From an uncultured Pelagibacteraceae bacterium (lineage in GTDB: Bacteria > Pseudomonadota > Alphaproteobacteria > Pelagibacterales > Pelagibacteraceae), in the NCBI GenBank assembly GCA_902569245.1, contig CACFTO010000004.1:1-64000 (forward strand): a stretch of DNA of 64,000 nucleotides, read 5' to 3'. Position numbers and translations under genes: made by a program. The notes below the pieces were generated by a model. That model ran no database searches, had not been told where the DNA came from, and worked only from the letters and a program-made list of their open reading frames with translations. Shown here one piece after another: positions 28,132 to 37,852 of the stretch. How positions within the stretch are numbered: position 1 is the stretch's first letter; each line of letters begins with the position of its first letter.

Positions 28132-30159
28132 ATGACTGAAATAATTCAAAAAGTAAAAAATTTATCAATTGGGTTTAAAAGTAAAAAAGGTGAAGAGATT
28201 TTGATATTAAGAAACATTACCACAAATATCAAAAAAGGAGAAACCGTAGGTATTGTTGGAGAGTCTGGATCTGGAAAAAGTACTCTTGCACTAGCAATGA
28301 TGGGGTATGTTAAGCATGGTCTCTACACAATTGGAGGAGAATGCGAATTTAATTCATCAAATCTTTTAAAAATGAAAAATAGAGATTTGGAAAAAATCAG
28401 AGGTAGAAAAATCGCAATGATACCTCAAAATGCAGGGCAGGCATTGACACCAAATTTAAAAATAGGTTATCAAATTGATGAAGCATTACAGTTGCATTCT
28501 GATTTAAAGGAAGAGGAAAGAGAACAAAAAATTTCTGAATTGTTAAATAAAGTGAGACTTCCTTCACCGGAAACAATTGCTCTTCGATATCCTCATGAAC
28601 TTTCAGGGGGACAACAACAAAGAGTTGCTGTTGCTATGGCACTAGCTGGAACTCCTGACCTTTTACTATTGGACGAACCTACCACTGGCTTAGACGTGAC
28701 AACACAAGCTCACGTTTTAGAACTGCTTAATTTCATTGCCAAAGACACTGGAACATCAATGGTTTATGTGAGCCATGATCTAGGAGCAATAGCTCAAGTA
28801 AGTGACCGTATTATTGTAATGTACTCAGGTGAAATAGTTTTAGAGGGACCCTCTAGAGATATTCTTAAAAAACCAATTCATCCGTATACCTATGGTTTGC
28901 TTAAATCTATACCAAAATTATCACTAGCAGGGCTTCCACAATCAATGCCTGGTAGCCAACCTCAACCTGGAACAATGCATAGAGGCTGCAGTTTCTTTGA
29001 TAGGTGCAATTTTTCAGAAGAAAAATGTAAAAATAACTCTCCCCAACTTGAGTATTTAGAAGAATTAAAAACAAGTGTTAGATGTTTTAATTATAAGAGT
29101 TTAATGAATGACAGTCAGGTTAATCAAACTGTTAATAAAATTAAGACGAGTTTGCAGGATAAAGAAATATTAAACCTTTCAGAAGTTTCAATAAGTTACG
29201 CTAAGCAAAAACTTTTAGATCAAGTGTTAAATAGAATTTCTGACGACAACCCAACTGTTAAAGATATCAATATTAATATTAAGAAGGGTGAAACTATAGC
29301 TCTTGTTGGAGAGTCAGGTAGCGGAAAATCAACAATTCTTAAATCTATTGCCGGGTTACTCAGAACCAAAGGTGGAATAATAAAATTTGACCAAGATAGA
29401 AATTTATCTTCTGACCTTAAAGAGAGAGATCCCAATGACTTAAGAATTATTCAATTAATTTTTCAAAATCCTGATGAGTCTTTAAACCCAAATCATACTG
29501 TTGAAGAAATAATAGCTCAACCGTTAAAGTTATATTTTGGTTTAAAGGGTGAAGAATTAAAAAAAAATATTATAGATCTATTACAAAAAGTAAGACTTGG
29601 AGAATTTTATATGTCCAGGTACCCTAGACAATTATCTGGTGGTGAAAAACAGAGAGTTGCAGTAGCAAGAGCTTTTGCAGCTAAACCAGATATTATATTA
29701 TGTGATGAGGTAACATCTGCATTAGATGTGTCAGTTCAAGCAGCTGTATTAAATTTGCTACAACAACTTAAAGAAGATTTTGGAACTACATATATATTTG
29801 TTTCACATGATTTAGCTGTCGTAAGAGCTATAAGCGATAGAGTTGCTGTTCTTTATCAAGGAAGATTGTGTGAAGTGGGACCATCAAAAGATGTTTATCA
29901 ATTTCCATCACACCCTTATACAGAGGTTTTATTAGGAGCGGTGCTAGAACCAGATCCAGATATCAAACCAAAATTAGTTGCAGAGGATATTGTAGAAGAA
30001 AAACCACCTCAAAAAGGATGCAGTTTTCAAGGGAGATGTTCAAGAATATTAGGTGATATTTGTAAAAATGAGGTACCACCATGGCAAATAACTAACAGTG
30101 GAAACTCTATTAGATGCCACATACCTTTAAAAGAATTGCAAAAAGACCAGATTAATTAA
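28132..30159 (+). CDS. ABC transporter ATP-binding protein, fused DppD-DppF-type tandem ATPases
   Basis: Two Walker A motifs (GESGSGKSTLA and GESGSGKSTIL), two LSGG signatures, two Cys-rich oligopeptide C-terminal segments. Confidence 0.93.
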   Translation: MTEIIQKVKNLSIGFKSKKGEEILILRNITTNIKKGETVGIVGESGSGKSTLALAMMGYVKHGLYTIGGECEFNSSNLLKMKNRDLEKIRGRKIAMIPQNAGQALTPNLKIGYQIDEALQLHSDLKEEEREQKISELLNKVRLPSPETIALRYPHELSGGQQQRVAVAMALAGTPDLLLLDEPTTGLDVTTQAHVLELLNFIAKDTGTSMVYVSHDLGAIAQVSDRIIVMYSGEIVLEGPSRDILKKPIHPYTYGLLKSIPKLSLAGLPQSMPGSQPQPGTMHRGCSFFDRCNFSEEKCKNNSPQLEYLEELKTSVRCFNYKSLMNDSQVNQTVNKIKTSLQDKEILNLSEVSISYAKQKLLDQVLNRISDDNPTVKDININIKKGETIALVGESGSGKSTILKSIAGLLRTKGGIIKFDQDRNLSSDLKERDPNDLRIIQLIFQNPDESLNPNHTVEEIIAQPLKLYFGLKGEELKKNIIDLLQKVRLGEFYMSRYPRQLSGGEKQRVAVARAFAAKPDIILCDEVTSALDVSVQAAVLNLLQQLKEDFGTTYIFVSHDLAVVRAISDRVAVLYQGRLCEVGPSKDVYQFPSHPYTEVLLGAVLEPDPDIKPKLVAEDIVEEKPPQKGCSFQGRCSRILGDICKNEVPPWQITNSGNSIRCHIPLKELQKDQIN

Positions 30160-30213
30160 AGTTATATTTATTATTTTAAATTTCTATTTAAGTATGTTTA
30201 AATAACTCCCAGA

Positions 30214-30777
30214 ATGAAAAATAATTCTACATTGATTAAAAACTTATTATCTGATTTTAGAATAAATATTTATTTTCAGAATATTTCTTTGATGTTAATT
30301 GGTACACTTATCCTAGCTTTTTCGTCAAAAGTTCAAGTTCCATTTTGGCCTGTTCCTATGACAATGCAAACTTTTGCTGTTTTTATAATTGCAATGACAT
30401 TTGGTTCAAAGTTAGCGTTTTTTACACTCTTATTATATCTTTTCGAAGGAGCTATTGGACTTCCAGTTTTTGCAAAAGGTGGTGGATTACTTTATTTAAC
30501 TGGTCCGACAGCTGGCTATCTTTATGGAATGACCATTGCAGCTGGTGTTGTTGGTTATTTGGCAGAAAGAAATTTTAATGACTCCTATATCAAAAGTTTA
30601 TTTTCTCTTTTAATAGCAACTTCTATTATTTTTATTATTGGGGTGGGTTATTTGGGCTCAGTTATCGGTTATGAGAAGGCTTTAGCTGTTGGTCTATATC
30701 CTTTTTTACCAAGTGAATTATTCAAAATTGCTCTAGCAGTGGCAATAATTCCATCAATTACAAAAATAATTAAATAA
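30214..30777 (+). CDS. bioY: Biotin transporter S-component BioY
   Basis: VPFWPVPMTMQTFAVF, GAIGLPVFAKGGGLLYLTGPTAGYLYG motifs. Confidence 0.88.
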   Translation: MKNNSTLIKNLLSDFRINIYFQNISLMLIGTLILAFSSKVQVPFWPVPMTMQTFAVFIIAMTFGSKLAFFTLLLYLFEGAIGLPVFAKGGGLLYLTGPTAGYLYGMTIAAGVVGYLAERNFNDSYIKSLFSLLIATSIIFIIGVGYLGSVIGYEKALAVGLYPFLPSELFKIALAVAIIPSITKIIK

Positions 30778-30848
30778 TAATTTAAAAATATTTAATCGCT
30801 TTAAGTTGCTCTTGAATAAGATATTCATTATAAGTTTTAATTCTCATT

Positions 30849-33071
30849 ATGAAAATTAATAAAGTAGTAGTCATAGGGTCAGGTACAATGGGCAGTGGAA
30901 TAGCTGCTCAATTATGTAATGCAAATGTTCCAGTTACATTGTTAGACTTAACTACTGAAATTTCTGAAAAAGCTAGAGAAAGAATTTTAAAATCTAGACC
31001 TCCTTTATTAATAGATAAGTCAAAAATAAACAATATCAATGTTGGAAATATAAATGACAATTTTAATGAAGTTGGTGAAGCAGACTGGATAGTTGAAGCT
31101 GTCGTTGAGAGAATTGATATTAAACACAATATTTATGAAAAAATTTTTAAAGAAAGAAAGAAAGGATCAATAGTATCTTCAAATACATCTTCTATTCCAA
31201 TTAAAGTTCTTTCAGAAAAACTTTCAGATGAAGAAAAAAAAGATTTTTGTATAACTCACTTCTTTAATCCAGTCAGATATATGGATTTGTTAGAAATTGT
31301 AAAAAATGAAAATAATGATTTAGATCAAATAAACTCACTTAAAAGTTTTTGTGAAAAAGATTTAGGAAAAGGTGCATTAATTTGTAATGATACTCCAGGA
31401 TTTTTAGGAAATAGAATTGGTGTCTACGCTATGCAAGTGGCTATGACTGAAGCTTTTAAAATGAAATTAACAATTGAAGAAGCTGATGCCGTCTTTGGAA
31501 GGCCAATGGGAATACCAAAAACAGGAGTTTTCGGTCTCTATGATTTAATTGGAATTGATTTGATGGCCGATGTTTTGAAAAGTTTTATAAAAGAACTTCC
31601 AGAAACTGATGACTTTCAAGTTGTAGCAAAAGAAATACCATTAGTTAAAAAACTTATAGAAACTGGATACACAGGAAGAAAAGGAAAAGGTGGTTTCTAT
31701 AGAATGAATAAGTCTGATAATAAAAAAATTCTAGAGGGTATAAACTTAGAAACAGGTGAATATTCACTATCTAAAAAGTTCAATTTAGGATCAGAAAAAA
31801 TGGATATTGCTGGTCTTATAAACAGAAAAGATAAATATGGTGAATACGCTTGGTCGGTAATTTCAAAAATTATCAAATATGCATCATCTTTAGTTCCAGG
31901 TATTACGGATAAATTTAATGATATCGATGAAGCAATGAGACTAGGGTTTAATTGGTCTAAGGGGCCTTTTGAAATGTTAAAAGAAATCGGCGTTAAGGAT
32001 TTTTTTGAGAGAATAGATACATTTGAAAATAACAAGTTTCTTGAAAACTTATCACAAAGTAAAGACGAAAATTTTTATGGTGAAAGACAGCAATACACTG
32101 ATTTAGAAACTTTAGGAAAAATAAAACCTAGAGCAACTAAATTAGATAAAAATAACTCTGCTGAAACCTATAGATTTGACGACTTTAATATTGTTGAATT
32201 CACAACTAAGGCTAACGCTTTAGATTATGACTCGATGGATAGCTTAAAAAATGCAACAGACAAACCTTTAATAATAATTAATGAAGCAATGCAATTTTCA
32301 GCAGGTGTAAACTTGTCTTACACAATGAATTTTGCAGACAAAGGAGATTTTAAATCTATTGAAAAGTTTGTTAAATATTTTCAAGAGACCTGTAAACACT
32401 TAAAATATTCTAAGTACCCAGTTGTATCAGCACCATCAGGATTAGCATTGGGTGGTGGTTTTGAGGTTTTATGTCAAAGTAACTTTGTTGCATCCCATAC
32501 CAATATTGTAGTTGGTTTAGTTGAGACTATGGTTGGATTAATTCCAGCAGGCGGAGGATGTAAAGAAATGCTTTGGAGATGGTCTCAAACTGAAGAAGCT
32601 AAAAATGATCCTGATTATGCTCCATTAAAAGTATTTGACATAATTGGATATGCTAAAACTGCGACTTCACCCATTGAAGCTGAACCATTAAAATATTTAA
32701 GACCAGAGGATAAAAAAATAATGAGTAGAAATAGTTTATTACAGGTTTCTAAAGAGATAATTCAAAATAATAAAGATTTTTCTCCTCCAGAGGAATGTAC
32801 ATTTAAACTGTCAGGAAAAAGTGTTTATGACAAAATGGTAAAAATGTTAGAAAAATTATACAATGATAAAATTATTCTTGATCATGGAATGGAAGTAGGG
32901 AAAGAACTAGCAAAAGTTTTAAGTGGTGGAGATACTACTTTAGAAAAAAATTTATCAGAAGATGATCTATATAAATTAGAGTTAGATGCATTTATGAAGC
33001 TAATTGAGACAGAAAAAACTCAAGAAAGAATTAAACATACATTGAAAACTGGTAAACCTCTGGTAAACTAA
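30849..33071 (+). CDS. 3-hydroxyacyl-CoA dehydrogenase/enoyl-CoA hydratase fusion (dehydrogenase domain N-terminal)
   Basis: VVIGSGTMGSGIAAQL Rossmann motif N-terminal; LALGGGFEVLCQSNFVASH crotonase-type motif C-terminal. Confidence 0.9.
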   Translation: MKINKVVVIGSGTMGSGIAAQLCNANVPVTLLDLTTEISEKARERILKSRPPLLIDKSKINNINVGNINDNFNEVGEADWIVEAVVERIDIKHNIYEKIFKERKKGSIVSSNTSSIPIKVLSEKLSDEEKKDFCITHFFNPVRYMDLLEIVKNENNDLDQINSLKSFCEKDLGKGALICNDTPGFLGNRIGVYAMQVAMTEAFKMKLTIEEADAVFGRPMGIPKTGVFGLYDLIGIDLMADVLKSFIKELPETDDFQVVAKEIPLVKKLIETGYTGRKGKGGFYRMNKSDNKKILEGINLETGEYSLSKKFNLGSEKMDIAGLINRKDKYGEYAWSVISKIIKYASSLVPGITDKFNDIDEAMRLGFNWSKGPFEMLKEIGVKDFFERIDTFENNKFLENLSQSKDENFYGERQQYTDLETLGKIKPRATKLDKNNSAETYRFDDFNIVEFTTKANALDYDSMDSLKNATDKPLIIINEAMQFSAGVNLSYTMNFADKGDFKSIEKFVKYFQETCKHLKYSKYPVVSAPSGLALGGGFEVLCQSNFVASHTNIVVGLVETMVGLIPAGGGCKEMLWRWSQTEEAKNDPDYAPLKVFDIIGYAKTATSPIEAEPLKYLRPEDKKIMSRNSLLQVSKEIIQNNKDFSPPEECTFKLSGKSVYDKMVKMLEKLYNDKIILDHGMEVGKELAKVLSGGDTTLEKNLSEDDLYKLELDAFMKLIETEKTQERIKHTLKTGKPLVN

Positions 33072-33075
33072 TTTC

Positions 33076-33297
33076 ATGGCAAATAGACCAACAAAAAAAC
33101 AAGTAGACAACGCAACAAAAATTCTAATTTCTTGGAAGAAAAAAATGCCTTTTTATTATGCTGCAGCTATTATAATTGCTTTAATAATTATTCTAGTTTC
33201 CTCAAATTCGAATAAAGAGCTCTCTATGTATCAAAAAAATATCAATGATTTTAAAAAAGCAGCTGAATTTATTCATAAAAATAGCTCTAAAAATTGA
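33076..33297 (+). CDS. Small single-TM protein, unknown function
   Basis: 73 aa, hydrophobic YYAAAIIIALIIILV segment; overlaps the next gene at TTGA. Confidence 0.6.
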   Translation: MANRPTKKQVDNATKILISWKKKMPFYYAAAIIIALIIILVSSNSNKELSMYQKNINDFKKAAEFIHKNSSKN

Positions 33298-34250
33298 AAG
33301 ATAAAAATAAAAAACCAATCCAACCAGTAAGTGGAACAAAAGTACCAAGATATGCGGGACCATCAACTTTTGCAAGATTACCGGAATTAAGAGACGTTGA
33401 AAGTTGTGATGTAGCAATTGTAGGAGTTCCTTTTGACTCTGGAACTAGTTACAGACCTGGAGCAAGATTTGGACCCCAAAGTATAAGACAAGCATCAAGA
33501 CATTTAAGAACGAATTATCATCCAAGTTACGACGTTGAACCGTTTAAAGTACAACAAGTTGCTGATGCAGGAGATATTGCCTGTAATCCATTTAATATAG
33601 ATGAAGCTATAAAACAAATAGAAGTTGGTGCTACAGATCTTTTAAATAAAGTAGGTGGTATTATTAGTCTTGGCGGTGATCATACAATAGCCGTTCCATT
33701 GCTTAGAGCAATTAATAAAAAGAATAAAGGCCCAGTTTCATTAGTCCATTTTGATGCTCACTTAGATACTTGGGATACTTATTTTGGAGCACCTTACACA
33801 CACGGTACACCATTTAGGAGAGCCAGAGAGGAAAATTTATTTTTAGATGATGCATCAATGCATATTGGAATTAGAGGTCCACTCTATAGCAGGGAAGATA
33901 TTAAGAACGATGAAAGTTTTGGTTTTAAAATAATTCATTGCGATGAATTTCAAACAGAAGGTATAGATAAAATAGTTGAGAGAATTAGAAACAGAGTAGG
34001 AGACAATGCTTTATATCTATCGATAGATATTGATGTTCTAGACCCAGCTTTTGCTCCTGGGACTGGTACACCCGAGATAGCAGGTATGACTACAAGAGAA
34101 ATTGTAAATGTTATAAGAGGATTGTCAGGACTAAACTTAGTTTCAGCAGATGTAGTTGAGGTAGCACCAGCATATGATCATGCAGAAGTAACTTCTTTAG
34201 CGGCTGCAACAATTGTTTATGAATTAACAAATTTGTTTGCAAAAGCCTAA
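33294..34250 (+). CDS. Ureohydrolase family (agmatinase/guanidinobutyrase-like), TTG start
   Basis: GGDHTIAVPLLRA, VHFDAHLDTWD, SIDIDVLDPAFAPGTGTPE metal-binding motifs. Confidence 0.9.
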   Translation: MKDKNKKPIQPVSGTKVPRYAGPSTFARLPELRDVESCDVAIVGVPFDSGTSYRPGARFGPQSIRQASRHLRTNYHPSYDVEPFKVQQVADAGDIACNPFNIDEAIKQIEVGATDLLNKVGGIISLGGDHTIAVPLLRAINKKNKGPVSLVHFDAHLDTWDTYFGAPYTHGTPFRRAREENLFLDDASMHIGIRGPLYSREDIKNDESFGFKIIHCDEFQTEGIDKIVERIRNRVGDNALYLSIDIDVLDPAFAPGTGTPEIAGMTTREIVNVIRGLSGLNLVSADVVEVAPAYDHAEVTSLAAATIVYELTNLFAKA

Positions 34251-34269
34251 AGAATAGATAGCTTAATAT

Positions 34270-35703
34270 ATGTTAGAAAAAAGAAATTTTTATATAAATG
34301 GTAAATGGGTAGAACCAAAAAATTCAAAAGACATTCAAGTAATAAATCCTGCTACAGAAAAAAGTTGTGCAGTTATTTCACTGGGTGGAAAAGAAGATGT
34401 TGATGATGCGGTATCAGCTGCAAAAACTGCTTTTCAAACATGGGGTTTCACAAAAAAAGAAGAGAGGATTAAACTATTAGAAAAGTTCTATGAGCTATAT
34501 AAAAAAAGATGGAATGACACTACAGAAGCAATAATGATGGAAATGGGTGCTCCCAAAGATTTTGCATCGAAACTTCAGACTGGTACAGGCGCAAGTCATA
34601 CGAAATCATTCATAAAGTATCTTAAAGCTTTTGATTTTGAAAAACCTTTAGGAGATCATGCACAAGATCAGAGAATTATTTATGAACCCAAAGGAGTTTG
34701 CGTATTAATAACACCTTGGAATTGGCCAATGAATCAAGTTTGTTTAAAAGTAATCCCAGCTTTAGCAGCAGGATGTACTATGATCTTAAAACCTTCTGAG
34801 CTAGCACCTTTATCATCAATGATACTTGCAGAACTTATTGATGAGGCAGGTTTTCCAAAAGGTGTATTTAATTTAGTTAATGGAGATGGGGAAACTACAG
34901 GCAATGCACTGACCAGTCATAAAGATGTAAATATGATATCTTTTACAGGTTCAACAAGAGCTGGAGCTCTAATTTCTCAAAACGCAGCAAAAGACTTTAA
35001 AAGGGTAAGTCTTGAATTAGGTGGAAAAGGAGCAAATATTATTTTTGAAGATGCAGATTCTGAGGCAATTGAAAGAGGAGCTGCACGGTGTTTTAGAAAT
35101 TCAGGCCAATCATGTAATGCACCTACAAGAATGCTCGTAGAAAAATCAATCTATGATGATGCAGTTAACAGATTAAAAAAATTTGCTAATGAATATAAAG
35201 TTGATATTCCCCAAAAAGAAGGAGATCACATTGGTCCGGTAATATCAGAAACACAATATAATAAAATTCAAGGTTTAATTAAAAAGGGTATAGATGAAGG
35301 CGCTAATTTAATAGCTGGGGGACCTGGAAAACCTGATGGTTTGAAAGATGGTTATTACGTAAAGCCAACTGTTTTTGCTGATGTAAATAATAATATGGAA
35401 ATCGCCAGAACTGAGATTTTTGGTCCAGTATTATCAGTAATTCCATTTGAAACAGAAGAGGAGACAATAGAAATTGCAAATGATACTCCCTATGGTTTGA
35501 CAAACTATATTCAAACCGAAGATCAAGAAAAAGTTAAAAGAGTTGCAAGAAAGCTTAGATCTGGGATGATAGTTGCTAATACAGCTTCACTAGCTGTAGA
35601 TGCTCCATTTGGAGGATTTAAACACTCTGGAATAGGAAGAGAAGGTGGAAAAGAAGGTTTATTAGAATTTTTAGAAGTAAAATCTATTGGTGGTTGGAAT
35701 TAA
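34270..35703 (+). CDS. Aldehyde dehydrogenase family protein
   Basis: ITPWNWPMNQ, SFTGSTRAGALI, LELGGKGAN, NSGQSCNAPTR. Confidence 0.93.
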   Translation: MLEKRNFYINGKWVEPKNSKDIQVINPATEKSCAVISLGGKEDVDDAVSAAKTAFQTWGFTKKEERIKLLEKFYELYKKRWNDTTEAIMMEMGAPKDFASKLQTGTGASHTKSFIKYLKAFDFEKPLGDHAQDQRIIYEPKGVCVLITPWNWPMNQVCLKVIPALAAGCTMILKPSELAPLSSMILAELIDEAGFPKGVFNLVNGDGETTGNALTSHKDVNMISFTGSTRAGALISQNAAKDFKRVSLELGGKGANIIFEDADSEAIERGAARCFRNSGQSCNAPTRMLVEKSIYDDAVNRLKKFANEYKVDIPQKEGDHIGPVISETQYNKIQGLIKKGIDEGANLIAGGPGKPDGLKDGYYVKPTVFADVNNNMEIARTEIFGPVLSVIPFETEEETIEIANDTPYGLTNYIQTEDQEKVKRVARKLRSGMIVANTASLAVDAPFGGFKHSGIGREGGKEGLLEFLEVKSIGGWN

Positions 35704-36887
35704 TTTAAAGATTTATTTTTAATACCATCTAAAAAAATAATACATTTTTTAATTTCAGATAGTTTTATAAATTCATCAATCTTATGAGCTTGCTTTATAG
35801 ATCCTGGTCCACATACAACTGTACTAATTCCAATCTCCTGAAATAATCCTGCTTCTGTTCCGAAAGAAACTACATCTCTAGAATTATCTCCAGTTATACT
35901 CGAAACAAACTCGCATGCTTCAGAGTTAGGGACTCTATCGAAACCAGTAATTTCACCTATAATAGTTTTTTTTATGGAAGATTTTGGATAAATTTTATGC
36001 ATTTCTGGTAAAAGAATTTCATTTGTGAATTTATCTATTTCGTTATTTAAGAAAATTCCATCTTCTTTAACTACAGGTCTTGTCTCCCAGTTTACATGGC
36101 ATTTATCAGCAATGACGTTGTGTGCTATGCCACCAAAAATTCCACCAATTTGTAAAGTTGAATAAGGTGGTTCAAAGATCGAGTCTTTTAATTGTCTAGA
36201 TTTAAGATTTTCTTTTAATTCTAATAGTTTATTCACATATCTTGCAGCAAATTCAACTGCACTCACACCTTTTTCTGGTTGTGAACTATGTCCTGCAAGA
36301 CCTTCAAAATATGTTGTATATTCATAACATCCTTTGTGTGCATCTATTATTTTCATATTGGTTGGTTCGCCCACTATGCAAATACAATTATGAATTTCTC
36401 TTTTTTTTAATTCTTTAATTAATATAGGGGCACCTATGCAAGCAGTTTCCTCGTCAAACGTAAATGAAAAATGAATATCTCTGTCTAAATTTGAAGAAGA
36501 GAAAATAGGTGCGTATGCTAATGCACATGCTATAAATCCTTTCATATCACATGAGCCTCTACCAAATAATTTGTCATCTTTAATTGTCGCATCAAAAGGA
36601 TCTGTTGCCCATCCTCTAGAAACTGGAACCACATCAGTATGTCCAGATAAAATTATTGGTTTTTTTTTACTCTTTTTTTTAGCTTTTATGGTTGAAAATA
36701 AATTTACTCTTTTTTCTTCTTCATCATATGTTCTAAAGGATACCGCTCCCAATGAATTTAAAATATTATCACAATAGTCAATTAGTTGAGTATTGTTTTC
36801 ACCAGAAACAGTTTTAAAAGCAATTAAATCTTTTAGTATCTTAATAGAATTACTATATATTTCTTCTAAATTATTTCCTGTACTCAT
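35700..36887 (-). CDS. argE: M20-family acetylornithine deacetylase (ArgE-like)
   Basis: LSGHTDVVPVSRGWATDPF, GRGSCDMKGFIACAL, TFDEETACIGA. Confidence 0.85.
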   Translation of the reverse strand: MSTGNNLEEIYSNSIKILKDLIAFKTVSGENNTQLIDYCDNILNSLGAVSFRTYDEEEKRVNLFSTIKAKKKSKKKPIILSGHTDVVPVSRGWATDPFDATIKDDKLFGRGSCDMKGFIACALAYAPIFSSSNLDRDIHFSFTFDEETACIGAPILIKELKKREIHNCICIVGEPTNMKIIDAHKGCYEYTTYFEGLAGHSSQPEKGVSAVEFAARYVNKLLELKENLKSRQLKDSIFEPPYSTLQIGGIFGGIAHNVIADKCHVNWETRPVVKEDGIFLNNEIDKFTNEILLPEMHKIYPKSSIKKTIIGEITGFDRVPNSEACEFVSSITGDNSRDVVSFGTEAGLFQEIGISTVVCGPGSIKQAHKIDEFIKLSEIKKCIIFLDGIKNKSLN

Positions 36888-36912
36888 TTATTTTTAATTA
36901 TATATTAAATTT

Positions 36913-37254
36913 ATGAAAGAACAAATAACCTACGACATTTATGACAAAGTAGATATTAGAGTAGGAACAGTAATATCGGTAAAAAAAAATGAAAAAGCAA
37001 GGAAACCATCTCTTGTTGTTGAAGTTGACTTTGGGAAAGATATAGGAATTAAGCAATCATCAGCACAGATAACTCATTATTATAATGAGGAAAATCTAGT
37101 CGGGAAACAAGTTATTGGCATATGTAACTTTCCTGAAAAAAATATAGCAGGTATTGTCTCTCAGGTTTTAATACTTGGTTCTATAGATAAGGAAGGCAAA
37201 GTTGTTCTTGTTCACCCATCCCAAAAAGTAGAAAATGGTTTGCCTGTAGCATAA
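36913..37254 (+). CDS. csaA: tRNA-binding domain protein, CsaA type
   Basis: DKVDIRVGTVISVKKNEKARKPSLVVEVDFG, KQSSAQIT, GKQVIGICNFPEKNIAGI. Confidence 0.85.
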   Translation: MKEQITYDIYDKVDIRVGTVISVKKNEKARKPSLVVEVDFGKDIGIKQSSAQITHYYNEENLVGKQVIGICNFPEKNIAGIVSQVLILGSIDKEGKVVLVHPSQKVENGLPVA

Positions 37255-37256
37255 AC

Positions 37257-37847
37257 ATGCACCCCGAATTACTGTCTCTATGTTTGTTTATGTTTGTTAC
37301 CAGCTGTTCTCCAGGACCAAATAATATTGTTGCCTCTCACTCTGGATTTAATCACGGTTTTAAAAAAACTATTCCTTTGATGTTGGGAGTAATTTTTGGA
37401 TTCACATTTATGTTAGCAGTAATTAACTTTGGTTTAATAAATATATTTAAGCTTTATCCAATACTCCAAAAAGGTTTAATAATAACGGGTACAATCTTTT
37501 TAATATATTTGTCTTATAAAATATCATTTTCAAAATCATCAAGTGAAAGTGATAATTTAAAACCAGTAAATTTTGTTGAAACATTTCTATATCAATTTCT
37601 AAACCCTAAAGGAGTAATTGTAGCTATAATTGCAGTTTCTACCTATGTAGAGTCTGGTGGAAACTTTATTTCATATTCAATTTGGTTATTAAGCATTGCC
37701 TTTTTGTTTGCAGTTATTAGTATTATTTTTTGGACTATAATTGGAAAATTTATGAGGAAATTCGCGACAAATGAGAAATTTATTAAATGGTTTAATTATG
37801 TTATGTCGGCACTCTTATTAAGCTGTATAGCAACTTTTTATTACTAA
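37257..37847 (+). CDS. LysE-family transporter
   Basis: SCSPGPNNIVASHSGFNHGFKKTIPLMLGV, LNPKGVIVAI. Confidence 0.85.
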   Translation: MHPELLSLCLFMFVTSCSPGPNNIVASHSGFNHGFKKTIPLMLGVIFGFTFMLAVINFGLINIFKLYPILQKGLIITGTIFLIYLSYKISFSKSSSESDNLKPVNFVETFLYQFLNPKGVIVAIIAVSTYVESGGNFISYSIWLLSIAFLFAVISIIFWTIIGKFMRKFATNEKFIKWFNYVMSALLLSCIATFYY

Positions 37848-37852
37848 AAAAT

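Noticed and set aside
31697-32035. 112-aa minus-strand ORF inside the FadB-like gene
   Set aside because: Antisense shadow of a conserved multidomain enzyme.
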